Source: Clitopilus passeckerianus | Taxonomy: Eukaryota > Basidiomycota > Agaricomycetes > Agaricales > Entolomataceae | Reading direction: 5' to 3' | DNA length: 64,000 nt | Assembly: GCA_944990035.1 (NCBI GenBank) | Contig: CALYLX010000142.1 | Span: 744,001 to 808,000 of the forward strand | Shown: positions 1 to 10,630 of the stretch, one piece after another | Layout: each line of letters starts with the position of its first letter | Numbering within the stretch: position 1 is the stretch's first letter | Position numbers and translations under genes: made by a program | Notes under the pieces: model-generated | What the model was told of the DNA's origin: nothing | The model's database searches: none | Seen by the model: only the letters and a program-made list of their open reading frames with translations

Positions 1-2
1 CC

Positions 3-194
3 GTGGTTTGGCAGAAATACCTTTCGGGAGACCAGGCAGAAGAGGAGTTAAGAAGAGAGGCTTATGGCTGCCTTGAGGAGGCCATTGGGATTTTTAGGTG
101 TTATCATTCCCGCCTTGAGTACGTGCAGTGTTCCCGGCAGCTCACGGAAATGCGGAATGTCGTCAGCCAAGGCAGCGTGGATGAGGTGATGTGA
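3..194 (+). CDS. 3' end of an unidentified protein-coding gene (partial)
   Basis: An open frame enters from the left edge and ends with a TGA at the coordinates given, so this is probably the last exon of a gene lying mostly outside the window. The roughly 60 visible residues are helical and charged, with Glu/Arg-rich stretches (GDQAEEELRREAYG, EEAIGIFRCYH), which would suit a TPR- or ARM-like helical repeat C-terminus. I do not recognise the family. A weak resemblance to the end of anaphase-promoting complex subunit 5 is possible but not demonstrable from so little sequence. No splice site upstream can be seen. Confidence 0.4.
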   Translation: MVWQKYLSGDQAEEELRREAYGCLEEAIGIFRCYHSRLEYVQCSRQLTEMRNVVSQGSVDEVM

Positions 195-424
195 GGAGGT
201 CATATGCCCGTGAATGCTGAAGCGCAACTGACATGCTCTTATCTTATTATGCCCTTGTCTGTAGGCAGGCTTTGCAATGACATTTCATAGTTCCATAGTA
301 ATACACCCAAAAAATTGCGTAAGATATTAGGAATGAGGTATTTGTACGTGGTAGATGACGAAGTTCAGAATGAGATGAAATAGTACATGATGAGTCGTGA
401 CATTGAAATGATATTCATGGAGAC

Positions 425-1535
425 CTATGCTGACGGCGGCGTAGATCCAAACACCGAATTGAGCCATCCCTCAATGGCGAGCAACTTCTCATACCCTCTG
501 TTGCCAGTGAAACCGCCAGTGACTAGTACGAAATGGGCCAGACATACTGAAGACCCCATTAGTGTATGGATGATGAGAAGGCAAGGAGCTAGCATACCTG
601 CAGCAACGACTGCGAAAACTTGAGATAAGGGATATGTCTTCTCCACCTCAGCTGGTTGGCCATCTAGGATAACAGTTGATGATTCTTCTTCTATCTTGGT
701 CGTCTCAAGAAGTGCGGTGAAAAGATCGGTGTTAAGAGAAAAGGCTAGATTTGCTTCCTCCACAACCTTAGCTGTTGCGGCCGCTCAGATACGTTCTATT
801 TAAAGATAAGAATATATTACTAACCTTTCATTTCAGCGCCCAGCTGACCAGCAGTATTCATGCCTGCTCGGAACCAATCCTTGATGCGCTTCATCTCTCC
901 CTGGTTCGCAGGTTTGCTTGTCGTCAACTCCTTGAAGGCGTAAAACTCTAAGCCCTCATGGGCACTTTCATCTAGTCCATATGCCTTTCCGATCGTCCGT
1001 CGTATGGTTTGGCCACCACTCAAGTCACCCAGGTAACGAACGTAGGCGTGAGCAAGCAAAGGCGATGGATCGATTGAGTCTGACAGCGTTCGGATCCTAT
1101 TGACGTATGCCGTTAGGGGTCCTGGCATCTCAGCCAAGAACTGCTGGTGGACGGGGTGGGATTTCCATGAAGTCTCTGGGACTTGTAGGAAGTAAGAGAT
1201 ATCTGATGCAAGAGCTGGGCCTCGTGCCAATAGAGTCGGGTTGTAAGTCGGCTCCAGTGCAGGGTGTGTAGAATGGCGATCAAGCGCCTGTTCAAATGAA
1301 CTGCACAACGTCATAAACGATAAGATTAGCGACTAGCACAGCGAGAGCAAGGTCCTTCCGGTACGTACTCGTAGACATGCCACAGCATCATGAGATATCT
1401 CACATATCCTTCGCGCGGCAGCTGTCCACCCAAGAGCAGGCCTGCACCTTGACTGGTCTCTGCATGTTCGTGAGCCTTCTTCGTGCTTTCTCTTAGAAGG
1501 GTTGCGAGGGGCTGGTCGAAATCGATGGTTGCCAT
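425..1535 (-). CDS. Heme oxygenase with C-terminal membrane anchor
   Basis: Heme oxygenases cleave heme to biliverdin, CO and free iron; fungal forms (yeast Hmx1) are ER-membrane enzymes used in iron recycling. Three exons fit by splice signals and frame: 1535-1369, 1300-825 and about 771-425, giving about 329 residues. Near the N-terminus, ESTKKAHEHAE carries the His expected as proximal heme ligand. Exon 2 holds the family signature YLGDLSGGQ, the distal helix over the heme. The last exon contains a hydrophobic stretch (FAVVAAGMLAPCLLIIHTLM) that looks like the C-terminal tail anchor. The start was chosen as the first ATG in frame with the His motif; the frame upstream opens only at a GTG. 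Introns have GTACGT and GTTAGT donors. The next gene on the left lies on the other strand. Confidence 0.9.
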
Positions 1536-2006
1536 CGTAGGGACCGTACAAGTGAACGGTGGTGGCAAGGAGGATCGTGGGTGGGTGGTGGTCAGGGGGA
1601 AAGGAACGAAGGGCTCGGCTGAAATATTCTTTTCGAAAAATGGCGTGCTCTGGCTCCGAACCACCACAGCATGATGGCTTTGTACATCTTGCAGCAGCAA
1701 CACAGTAACACAGTCAAAGCATGTCACCTCGCGTCAGAATGTTCATATCCTTTCATGGTCCAAACACCCCATTTGGGCCTAGCTGTGCTGATTGAGGCGG
1801 TCCAGAGCGATAGCCAAGAAAATCTTATCAGATAGCGGTTGACATGCGGAATCTATGTATGGGAACATGGAAAAACTATAGTACAGATGTTGCCTTAAAG
1901 TTGGTTGTCCGATGCATCGTGGAAAAAGGTCATAAAACATAGCGAATTCATAAGTATTGCAATGTGAAGTCGAAGATCGAAAGCGTGGTGTTTGAATGGA
2001 AGAAGT
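1536..2006. other. Intergenic region, no gene seen
   Basis: About 470 bp between the heme oxygenase start and the 3' end of the CCCH gene. Small open frames on both strands lack start context, domains or splice partners. It should hold the heme oxygenase promoter; I see no clear TATA box. Confidence 0.5.
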
Positions 2007-3787
2007 CTATGGGGTTTCGGCAGAGGAGAAGTCCTGCATGGAAATCAGGAAATCAGTAATCAAAGATTCACCACATGTAACAATGTTGAATACTCACCGC
2101 TTCCCTCCTGTTGTGGGTCGGCACAGGTGGACTGGAGGAGGAGCGCCTGCGTGTCATACGGCCGGGCTGAGTAGTATCGGTTGAATCCGGAGTCAACGAG
2201 TCGCCCGAAGAAGATATATCGTTCGACTCCTCCTTCTGCTCTTCGGGCCGCTTATCGACAGGACTGGATTCATCCGCGGAGGTGTGGGCCAGTCCTGCCA
2301 TGAATGGTTAATCGATAAAGTACTGCGCATTTCGGGGGATATTCTTACTTGGGTCGCCCATCATCACACCGCCTCCAATCACCCTCCAGGAGATGGGATA
2401 GTAATTCTTCTTTTTGTTCTCCTCAGCTAGTGACAGAGGCTTTGGAGGCAATCCAACGGGGAGGTCTTGACAGGGTGAATGTACTGTCGTTGCCGCTGTC
2501 GGCTCGGTTCGCGTTGGTGACTCTTCGTGGATGCTGATCCCCCTTGTCAGTTTGTATTCAATCAGGACGAGATAGATCAATGCCGTACAAGGTACATTCA
2601 TCGCCATTAGGACAGCTCTTCGACTTTTTGTAAAATTTGCACGGTTTAGCTGGGGAGGATCGTCAGTCGAGACGAACACCGACAACCTCGGACTTGGGGT
2701 ACTCACTTTTGTAATGGGCAGCCTTGGAGCGCGTCGACGAACGCGAACGACGCTTGATGCTTGGGGTCCCGGGTGAAGTGGGCGACAGGTATGAGGGATA
2801 GCTTGGGTACGCGCTTGGAACAGCGACGAGGGTATGATAGGACGTATCCAAAGAAAGAGCAGGGAGATGGGGCGTGGACGCGGGATAACGGTACACGGCC
2901 CCTGCGTAGTGCACCATAGGCTCGTCTGCCAACCTGATCCTTGACTGGCACTGGTGAAGGTGCTCGCTGAACGCGGGATCCTCGGTCACGAAGACATGGT
3001 CGTCGTTCAGAGACGAGCTACTGTTCGACGTCGAGACCGACAGGGTGTCAGCGGTCAGCGTCGGAGAAGAATAGTCAGAAGCGTATTGGTGATGAGGACC
3101 AGACACGTAGACTGGTGGAGAGGAGTACGCGCTGTGTGTCCACTGCGCGAAGGGCGGAGTCGCGTACATCGTCGAGTATGGATGTCCAGTGAGCGTCGAC
3201 GCGTCGTATGCAGGTACGTCGGTGTCTGACAATTCGCCGAGGTCAAAGGAATATATATAAGTTAATTATCTCGGAGGCCGAACGAATAGGAGTTCTCACT
3301 AATCGCTTTCTGTATCCCCAGATCGACACCACTTTGCGCATCTTCAAGCATAGCGTGTGTCGGCATAGGCTTGACCCTGAAATCAGCGCTAAATTCTGCT
3401 TCTTTGACATTGTCGTTGATTGAGCGCACGTTCAATAGGCTGAAGGTTGGATATTTCAACTCACCAATGCCGATCGGATGGTTAGGCTCTATGTCAATGG
3501 CGTTCGCGTCTGGAGCGATATGCTTATAACGACATGAAGGGCCATTACTGCACTTCCCCGCCGCATAATATCGGCAAGGCTTGGGACTTTGGAGCACTTC
3601 ATTCGAATAGACGTGGGCAAAATCGCAATCGTCTGCAGATAGTGGGCAACGTGAGGTTTGGTAGAATCGGCATGGTTTGGCTAGAGATATCCGAGGTGAT
3701 GATCATCAGCCGTACATTGCCGGAGGGTGAGGACTGCGACTTACTGTGCCTTTTCTTAGTGGGCGCCCTACGAGCAAATGGGAGCAT
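2007..3787 (-). CDS. Protein with three CCCH zinc fingers
   Basis: CCCH fingers usually bind RNA (or act as ubiquitin-ligase modules in makorins). The start is the ATG before LPFARRAPTKKRHT. After a short intron comes finger 1 (C-x8-C-x6-C-x3-H, KPCRFYQTSRC...CDFAH), then finger 2 about 17 residues on (KPCRYYAAGKCSNGPSCRYKH). A long Ser/Pro/Tyr-rich linker follows (exon about 3232-2690, disordered, with a basic RRSRSSTRSK patch). Finger 3 (KPCKFYKKSKSC) is interrupted by an intron of about 54 nt: the donor falls just after its third Cys and splicing restores the C-x3-H as CTFIH, which supports the model. Two further short introns lead to the C-terminus DFSSAETP. The tail is low complexity. 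The finger-pair-plus-distal-finger layout is common in Agaricomycetes; no specific target RNA can be inferred. Confidence 0.8.
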
Positions 3788-5715
3788 TGTCAAGCGAGAA
3801 GGTGGGTGGTAGGAAGGGGGGAAGGGGAGGTTGTTATAATCGAAGGACACCCAACAATAAAAGAGAATCCGAGTTGAACCTTCGGGGAAGATGTCAACTA
3901 CGCGTGTGCGTGCAATGCGGGGAAGGGAAAGCTGCCAAAACCAAGAGAGCGGCAGATCTTTATGTCAGTTAGAAAACAAGGCTGGTAGACTTCCCGTCTG
4001 GACCGACGGCAAGCAAAACCTTATGTTATTGGATCGCCTGCCTCTGAACAATGGTCTCGATTCGCTAAACAATGAGATAATCGTATGTCCAAAGACCGCT
4101 TCCTCCCCTCTTTGAACGAAAGAATTAGAAAGAATTGGAGCGGCGGCCACAGAAAAAGACACCCTTGACCGCGGTGGTTGGCTGGCAGGGACAGAAAGTT
4201 TGTAGCCACGAGGGTTCAAGTCCAAGCAGCGTGAGCCAATGACGTCCCGTGTTATCACCCATTCATCCCGAATATATTGCACTCTCCATTCCAGGAGTTA
4301 AATCTCGCGGCGTAGGCGGCGTGATGTGATGGATTCTATGAGGTGACGAGGTAGAGCCGATGTCGACAAGGCCAAAAGACAATAAGAACGATGGAGGTAT
4401 CATCCCAAATGATTCCTACACCAGCCCGGTCGGCCGGTCTGGCCCTCAGGGCTCACCTTCGAATTTGCCTTGAATCACCAAAGCCCACACGCGGGCTTAT
4501 GTGGACGATCTGCAGATGTCCTGCTTATTGTTAGGGAACTGGAGAGCACTGTTGCGAGAGAAGGGTTCAGCCATATGGGGAGGTGTAACGTATCCGTGTA
4601 CCTGATCTTATTGTATATGAGTTTCTCACCTCCAAGTCAGTTCGATCTTGAGTTCTCCGAGAACATACCAAGTTGACATATCACAGATACTTAAAGTCAA
4701 GCAGAGTCCATACTTTGGCTTCCTACATTTCGGGGCGTAGATGCAGAAGCATTCCTCAGTCTCGTAGATTTCCAGCTGACCAGGTTGTGGTTCCCTGAAC
4801 AGAAACCATGCCGGCGGTTAACGCCCTTTAGACCTTTCCTTTCTGGGCCAGGCCATCACATGACTCATCACGTCTTTGAATGCCGGCAGACCGAGCCCGA
4901 AGTTTCCATAACCGAACCGGAGAGCCGGTAATAAGCGGTCAGGATTCCCATCACCAGCGTAGTCGACGAATGTGGGGCAGCAATGAGCCTAACCTGCTGC
5001 TTTTTGGACCCCGAACAAAGATTAGACAAAAAAGAGGTTCATTGAGGGTCCCTGTGAGGGTGCGAGGTACCCACTCGGCGGGCTACTTGACAGATTGCGC
5101 CTCCTTGTGGTCCCCGAGACCCTCAGAATAGGGTTGCTGCCGAGTGTAGGTACACCAATAGTCGAATCAGAACTTTTGCGCCGCTCATCTATGTTTGAGG
5201 GTCCCGATGTACCTACACAGATCTATGGCCGGTGACGTCCCAAATGAATGCGAATCGGACCTCCGAGACCGAGCGGCTCGGAGCAGATAAACCATACGAA
5301 AGCTGTCGATATGCAACCACCGATGCGATTAAAGAAGCACAAAGCCAATGTTGGTCGCGAGCTCGACTTTCAACCCAACAAACGTTCCTCCAAATTCGGG
5401 AATACATTCCCCTCGTGAGGAACCATACGGGTAAAAAAAAAAAACAGTGATTATGTATTATTTCAAGCAACCTTGACATCGGAGCTGTATGAGTAAAGCA
5501 CAACAAAAACGAAGATGAAACGAATGTCCCACTAGGAAAGGCGTGTGTGAAGTACAAGGGGTTGCGATGGCAGTAGGAGTACAAAAGTGAGAATTACAGT
5601 TTTTTTTAACATTTCCGGCAGTCGTAAAGTTGTGTCGTCAGTGGAGGTGTTAACAAAGAATTCCAGATCCGAAAACAATTAGAAGTACAGATATCATCGT
5701 GGACGGGGAGGGCGA
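3788..5715. other. Long intergenic region with short direct and inverted repeats
   Basis: Nearly 2 kb without a convincing gene. Open frames here have no family resemblance, good start or splice partner. It contains an 11-bp inverted repeat, GTGTAGGTACA at 5144-5154 and its exact complement at 5208-5218. An 11-bp direct repeat, TTGAGGGTCCC, occurs near 5042 and near 5195. These may be remnants of a small non-autonomous element, but no terminal structure or target duplication could be fixed. Confidence 0.4.
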
Positions 5716-7388
5716 TCACGAGCCTCTTGCGAAACGGTTCACGAAACCAAGTAACGGCGTCCGCTCAGTAGCCCGACCATGCTCCTGCTCTATCGTAGAG
5801 TGCGTTGAATGGTTGTCGTCATCAACATCGGCAGTAGTAGCTGATTGCAGAGAACTTGAGATCGGTAAGCTGGATGGCTGCCATGGCTGCGTAACGTCCG
5901 ACTTGCACACCGGGCACTGAGTAGCGAAAAAGGCAAGCAAGAATCAGACAAACACCTAGGGCGGTGGCGACAAATTACTGACCAGTTTTTTCCGCGTTAT
6001 TAACCACTCGTCCACCTCGTCGATATGGAAGATATGATGACACGGCAACACGCGTACTTTGTCCCCTTTCTCGAACTCGCACAGGCATATTGCACATTCG
6101 AGTTGTTCGTCAAACCAGGGCTTACCGCCGGAGCTGGTTGCATCAATATTGATATTTGAGGAGGAAGGGCTGGTCGCCGAGCCCTCCTGAGAAGCGGGTT
6201 GCTCAGACTCCTCGGCCACAATGCCACGCTCCAGATCAATTTCCGCGTCCTGCGCTGGCTGAGGTGTCGGAGGTGTCGTCGCATCCATTGTCTCCCCAGG
6301 CTCATGTTTCTCCCATCCATTTCCAGTCCACACTTGCCACGGTAAATTCCTGACCACGCTTTCTGGCGCTCTATCTCTTTGCGCTGCTCTAGCTGCTCGG
6401 ATACGATGTATGAGCAACGTGAGGAAGGTCAGGAGCGAGGGGAGAAGGAGGATTATCACGAAGGTGATTATCGGTCTGCAAGATAGGCGTTAGGACGGGA
6501 CGGGGAACTATAAGCTGCTTGAACTTACGAATACCACTCCCAGGGGGAGTATTCAGCGGTTATCATGATTGACAAGGTACGTAGCCCTGAATGGGATGTA
6601 TTCGAGGCTTGAATGAGCGAGAAAAGTTGGAAATAGTCGGAATATTTGATGTACGTCGCTGCAATCTTCACATCCGATGAATCCTCTGATTCAAAACTGA
6701 GATCAGACAGTGTTGTGAGGGCCAGGATGAAAGGGGCGAACCAGGACTGTACATGTTCACGAGAGCGTCTGGATAGCCCGAAATATCAGGATTATCTCCT
6801 CCCACAATCACTGCTTTGGCTCCCAGTCTTTGCGCCTCTCTGACCTTTTTTACGAACTCGCATTCACCCCGCTGTACCAGAGCAATCCAGGCCTCAGTTG
6901 GTTGATGGGGTCCAGTAGGACATAGTGTCGGGCAACCAGTGTTGTGAGGAAGCTTAGTCGGAGATTTAGAGGCATGCGCGGTTGATGGAGGAGAGCTTGA
7001 ATAGTTGGAAGGGCATTCCTTGGTGAAGGACGACAGAGGGATAACGTAACCAAGGATCGGATCCCGTATTTCAGCTCCAAACGCAGCTAAATGACGAAAG
7101 TAAGCAAGCCGAAATAACGATGGAGAAGCGCTCGTATGCACCTGGCCTCGATGGGAAAGATACGATAGGCTCATGATCAATCACAGAAACAGTACTCTCG
7201 GCGCCCCAAGACCAGGCCCAAAGCCAACTTCTGTCAGAACGCGGCACAAGAGGTATTTCAGCCGTAGTCAGGTCGTTCCAGTCGAAGTCCCAGTCGTCGA
7301 GCAGGTCTTCAGTTGGGTATGGGTGTGTATACGCTGTTTTCACCACAGCAAGAACCAGGAATACCTGGTACCATCTTGGTGGAATCAT
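5716..7388 (-). CDS. PA-TM-RING family E3 ubiquitin ligase
   Basis: The domain order is that of RNF13/GRAIL-type ligases, which act in endosomal and secretory membranes. The ATG at 7388 begins a good signal peptide ([19 protein letters not shown]). A protease-associated domain follows, with the characteristic [16 protein letters not shown] and [11 protein letters not shown]. Then comes a transmembrane helix ([17 protein letters not shown]), an acidic/Ser-rich linker and a RING-H2 finger: CAIC...[16 protein letters not shown], completed by CPVC in the last exon. The intron splitting the RING has donor GTCAGT, and joining it gives TRKKLCPVCK in frame. All zinc ligands are present. The C-terminus contains a TERTPLL motif resembling an acidic dileucine sorting signal. 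The first one or two introns were placed approximately. A longer open frame reaching 7689 overlaps the start but lacks a signal peptide and was not used. Confidence 0.85.
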
Positions 7389-7701
7389 GGGAGTCAGGAA
7401 TGGTGTGGTCGATGATCAAGACGACACCTCCACTGCCCAGACCTGACTGAATAGATTTGGTCAGGAAGGTGGCAGTGCCTCCGTACCACGTGTTTGCACC
7501 ATGGCCTGGCCATGGTCGAAAGCCTTTCAGACGCAGGGGCCAAATGGCAGTCGACCAAGCGTTGTCTTCGCCTTCTGTTTCGCCAACATATTCTCGTGCA
7601 CTTATTTCGGGCGAGAGTTTTGCGACCGATTCATAAATGAGAAATGAAGCGAAATCAGTCTTGTGCCCATCATGAGACCATCCTGTCAATCACTTCTTCG
7701 A
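7389..7701. other. Upstream region of the PA-TM-RING gene
   Basis: About 310 bp between the RING-gene start and tRNA-Gly(CCC). A minus-strand frame (to 7689) is open through it but does not read like a conserved protein. Probably promoter and 5' leader. Confidence 0.4.
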
Positions 7702-7772
7702 GCATTGGTGGTGTAGCGGTAACATTGGGTCTTCCCATGGCCTAGCTCCGGGTTCGACTCCCGGCCAATGCA
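7702..7772 (+). tRNA. tRNA-Gly (anticodon CCC)
   Basis: A 71-nt cloverleaf folds cleanly. The acceptor stem GCATTGG pairs with CCAATGC, followed by discriminator A. The anticodon stem GGGTC/GGCCT closes the loop TTCCCAT, placing CCC at positions 34-36 with U33 and A37. The T arm is CCGGG-TTCGACT-CCCGG, with an intact B box (GGTTCGACTCC). There is no intron. A second glycine tRNA with anticodon GCC lies at 62316. Confidence 0.95.
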
Positions 7773-7938
7773 GCAAGGCTTCTGATTCTTGTTTATTTGG
7801 TGAACTTTTTGCAATGTGGTACCCAATCCACGCTCTGACTCTGAGCTAAGGTTGATCATGATTTGGTTCTATTTTGCTCTCGTTTCCGAGTGAACGGTCA
7901 CCTTATGAAGCGGTCCTTTTCCACAGCAAAATGCAGCA

Positions 7939-8893
7939 ATGCAGCTCAGATCCTCTCCTGAATTGTCCAAATAATACTCTCGTATCTTCCAAGTCCTGAG
8001 GACACGGTTTTCTCTGAGCCCCTCACCCTGAACACCTGCAACACCATCAATCACCGAAACTATGCACATCTCCACTCAGCCTTATTTGTCTGCAGGCAAT
8101 GGAAATGGATCGCAGAACCCCTTCTTTATCGCGCAATCGTGCTCTTAAATTATTCGCACGTCTTGCTTCTCCATGAAACACTGCACAATTCGACCAAAAG
8201 AATCCTCGGCAAGCTAGTTAAAAGACTTCGAGCAGATGAATATGAGCAACAAGCGCTTGGGGGTATCCTTCGACTCGCACCTAACATCGAGGATCTCTAC
8301 CTACCTCTCCACATCGGTCCGACTCTTGATTACCGAGGTTTTCTCGAAGATTTATTAGGGGTCAATCCGTCGAGATTATCCCTGTTCAGAACGAGCAGTG
8401 GACTCCCACTGAACGGGAGAACCACTACCGATTTCGTGTCATATCATTACCGGTTTTATCGAGACTTGACTGAATGTCTACCTAGGTGGACTAACCTGGT
8501 GGGATAACACCACTCGATAGAATTCAAAAATTCTCACTACATTACCACCCACAGAAACATATTTTTGTCGATTCACAAGACCGCAAACTCATTGGTCACA
8601 CAATCACGCCTGGACCAATAAACCTGGAGCGCCTGCCCCTCAGCAGGCTATCAAATCTTCAGAAGGTCACCCTCAGCCCAGAATGCTTTTCCAGGTCTAC
8701 CCTCAAAACGTTAATCGAGTGTTCACAGCTCCAAGAGCTCGAGATTTTTCTTTGGCCTATAGTCTCTACGAGGCGGGAGTATAGGCTAGGGTGGGCCTTC
8801 TCAAACAATGGCGCCATGAAATCAATTGTCGAGAGTAGTCCGAAACTCAAGGCGAAGGTGACTTTCTTGAGCCCAGGGGGTGAAAGGGTCTAG
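7939..8893 (+). pseudogene. F-box-like protein, decayed paralog of the gene at 14456-15422
   Basis: The region aligns along its length with the intact minus-strand F-box-like gene ending at 14456. From the ATG at 7939 the frame reads RSSPEL and then stops. The following F-box residues (QIILSYLPSPED) lie in the next frame; against the paralog (DELVQIIVSNLPSPE) one base is missing near 7966. The paralog's first intron starts GA|GTGACC and ends ACAG, but here the matching 57 nt begin GG and end CG, so both splice sites are gone. The rest is well preserved: LFVCRQWKWIAEPLLYRAIV, a divergent LRR-like body, a plausible intron (GTGGGA...CCCACAG near 8508-8561) and a TAG ending at 8893. F-box proteins are substrate receptors of SCF ubiquitin ligases. 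With F-box and splice sites broken, this copy is probably not functional. Confidence 0.75.
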
Positions 8894-9188
8894 AGCGAAC
8901 ATGTCAGTAATATGTATCGATATGTTTAGTCGGAAATATGACATACCCTGAATAATCTACCTGTCAATACAATTCAGGGAGGATATCCACCCCAAACCGT
9001 CAAGGTTCTGTTTTCTGAGGCGTTCCGTCGTGTCGTAAGTCTCTGACCCTGTTCTGAATAGCAAAGGGTTTCCTGTCGGTAATGGTGGACGAATTCCGAT
9101 ATATTGCAACAACATATTACGGCCATTGGAGGGAACTACAGCATCGCTCAAAACAGGTAAAGTAAGGGAAGGCAATTATATTGCTACA

Positions 9189-10630
9189 TCAAAGCTCTAT
9201 GTGAAACGGAAGCCCCTGTGGGGGCTCAGAAGACTCACATTGTAGCGCTCCAAACATTTTATTTATCATAATGCTTTCCGATCTCATGGCGTGTTTCCTC
9301 TCAGTTAGGGTTCCCCGGTTAAATCGCATATTCAGTCTACATTCCGCCTCTATCACATCCCAGATCATCCTCACTGGCTGCCACGGATCGACCAGCCTAA
9401 CGGTAGGAAGGTCAAGCCAAGCCTTCCAGATTCGTTCTCGTTGAGCATCCTGGAAAGCCTGACAGTTGAGTAAAGTCCACTTTTGAGTAAGCTGACGCTC
9501 GATAACTTGACATTCCCTCCCCACAACTTGATCTATAAACTTCCAGACGACGGCCATATCTGCCTTCAAGGGCAGGTCCACTGGCCTTGACGAGTTGCTG
9601 CAACTCGGGGTTGTGAAGAACAGAAAAGCGCTGTTCTGGACTATGGATCGACCAGATGGCGGTCTCGAAATTTATCCCGGAAGAAAGCTGGCGCCCAGCC
9701 AGTTTGGTTTCGACCTTCCGAGCAGTAAAGGGAGCTTTGTACGAGGATGGTCATGTGGTAGGGGTAGAGTCCACAATCTAGCATGACTTCTTCGCCGCGA
9801 AGGTCGAAGAAGAAGAGCCAATAGTGCTCGTTATAGTGATGGCCTTCCTGGAGAAGTTTGCCGTGCGCATCGAAATATGCAAGCGTGCCCCTGTGGTTTA
9901 TATCGAGCTTGCCGCGAACGAGCCCGAAATCGACGATTGGAGAGCCACGGTACTCCAGTCGCATCCTCTGCGTTTTTTCAGGATGGCCGGTCCATGTATT
10001 CTGGAGAGGCCCAGAAGTGGGGTACAGGTACAGCTCCGAGAGGAGTGCGATGCAGACTGCTACAAGACCTGGTCCAATCCAACCCTCTCGGAGGATTCGA
10101 TAGTAGAGCGTCTCGCGCTCTTGTTCAAAACGAGTTCGAGAAGGATATCTCGTACAATCAGGCCACCAATCGTCGAGTGTTTTGGGTGTAACTTCTTCCA
10201 ACATCTTATCCCCTAATACGACTGGCGCAACAGGAGAACCGTCGGGGAGTTTTCGTGTGGCGTAGATGGTTGGGCCATAGGCAATATTTCGGACAAGAGG
10301 AGCCATTTGGGGAACGTCAGGGCAAAAGTGGGTGGCGTCAATGAGGGCTGCTAGAAATGGGTAGAATTTCTCCAGGTCGACCCTCTCGGTTTTCTCTGAT
10401 ATGATTGTGAGTGAAGGGAGGTATTCAAAGTGAACGAAAAACTTACTGCATTCTGATTTATGGCTAAACCAGTCGCTTTTCTGACAATCTGTCGAGCAAT
10501 ATGTTTTCTAGTAGTTTCAAGGACTTTGATTTATCACACGTGCTGGAAAACGGCAGAAGGTTCATACCTGCCCTCATGCAGCACACAAACGCAAGGATTG
10601 TGTTACTCCACAAACAGAGCATTCATTCAT
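9189..10630 (-). pseudogene. MYND-finger protein gene with stop and frameshifts
   Basis: The ATG at 10630 opens a MYND zinc finger: ECSVCG, then LCAA, then a TGA (10576-10574) exactly where the fourth Cys of the C-x2-C pair belongs. After a clean 60-nt intron (GTATGA...CTACTAG) the finger resumes in frame: TYCSTDCQKSDWFSHKSEC. Another intron (GTAAGT) leads to a long conserved body (VDLEKFYPFLAALIDATHFC...). Near 9740 coding sense passes to a second frame (ARKVETKLAG, then IHSPEQRFSVLHNPEL), and near 9585 to a third (VDLPLKADMAVVWKFIDQ, then LDLPTVRLVDPWQPVRMIW). No GT/AG intron explains either shift. Many Agaricomycetes have families of such MYND proteins of unknown role; the finger normally mediates protein contacts. 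One stop plus at least two shifts make decay likely. The true 3' end may lie beyond 9189. Confidence 0.75.

Noticed and set aside
3965..4282. Open frame of 105 codons and a T-loop-like GGTTCAAGTCC near 4215
   Set aside because: No protein similarity; the candidate T arm has no stem and no acceptor partner, so no tRNA.
7309..7689. Minus-strand 126-codon open frame overlapping the start of the PA-TM-RING gene
   Set aside because: No signal peptide or domain; the ATG at 7388 in another frame gives a proper signal peptide and joins the PA domain.
9824..10216. Overlapping plus-strand open frames opposite the MYND gene
   Set aside because: Antisense to clearly conserved MYND-family sequence; no start context or domain.
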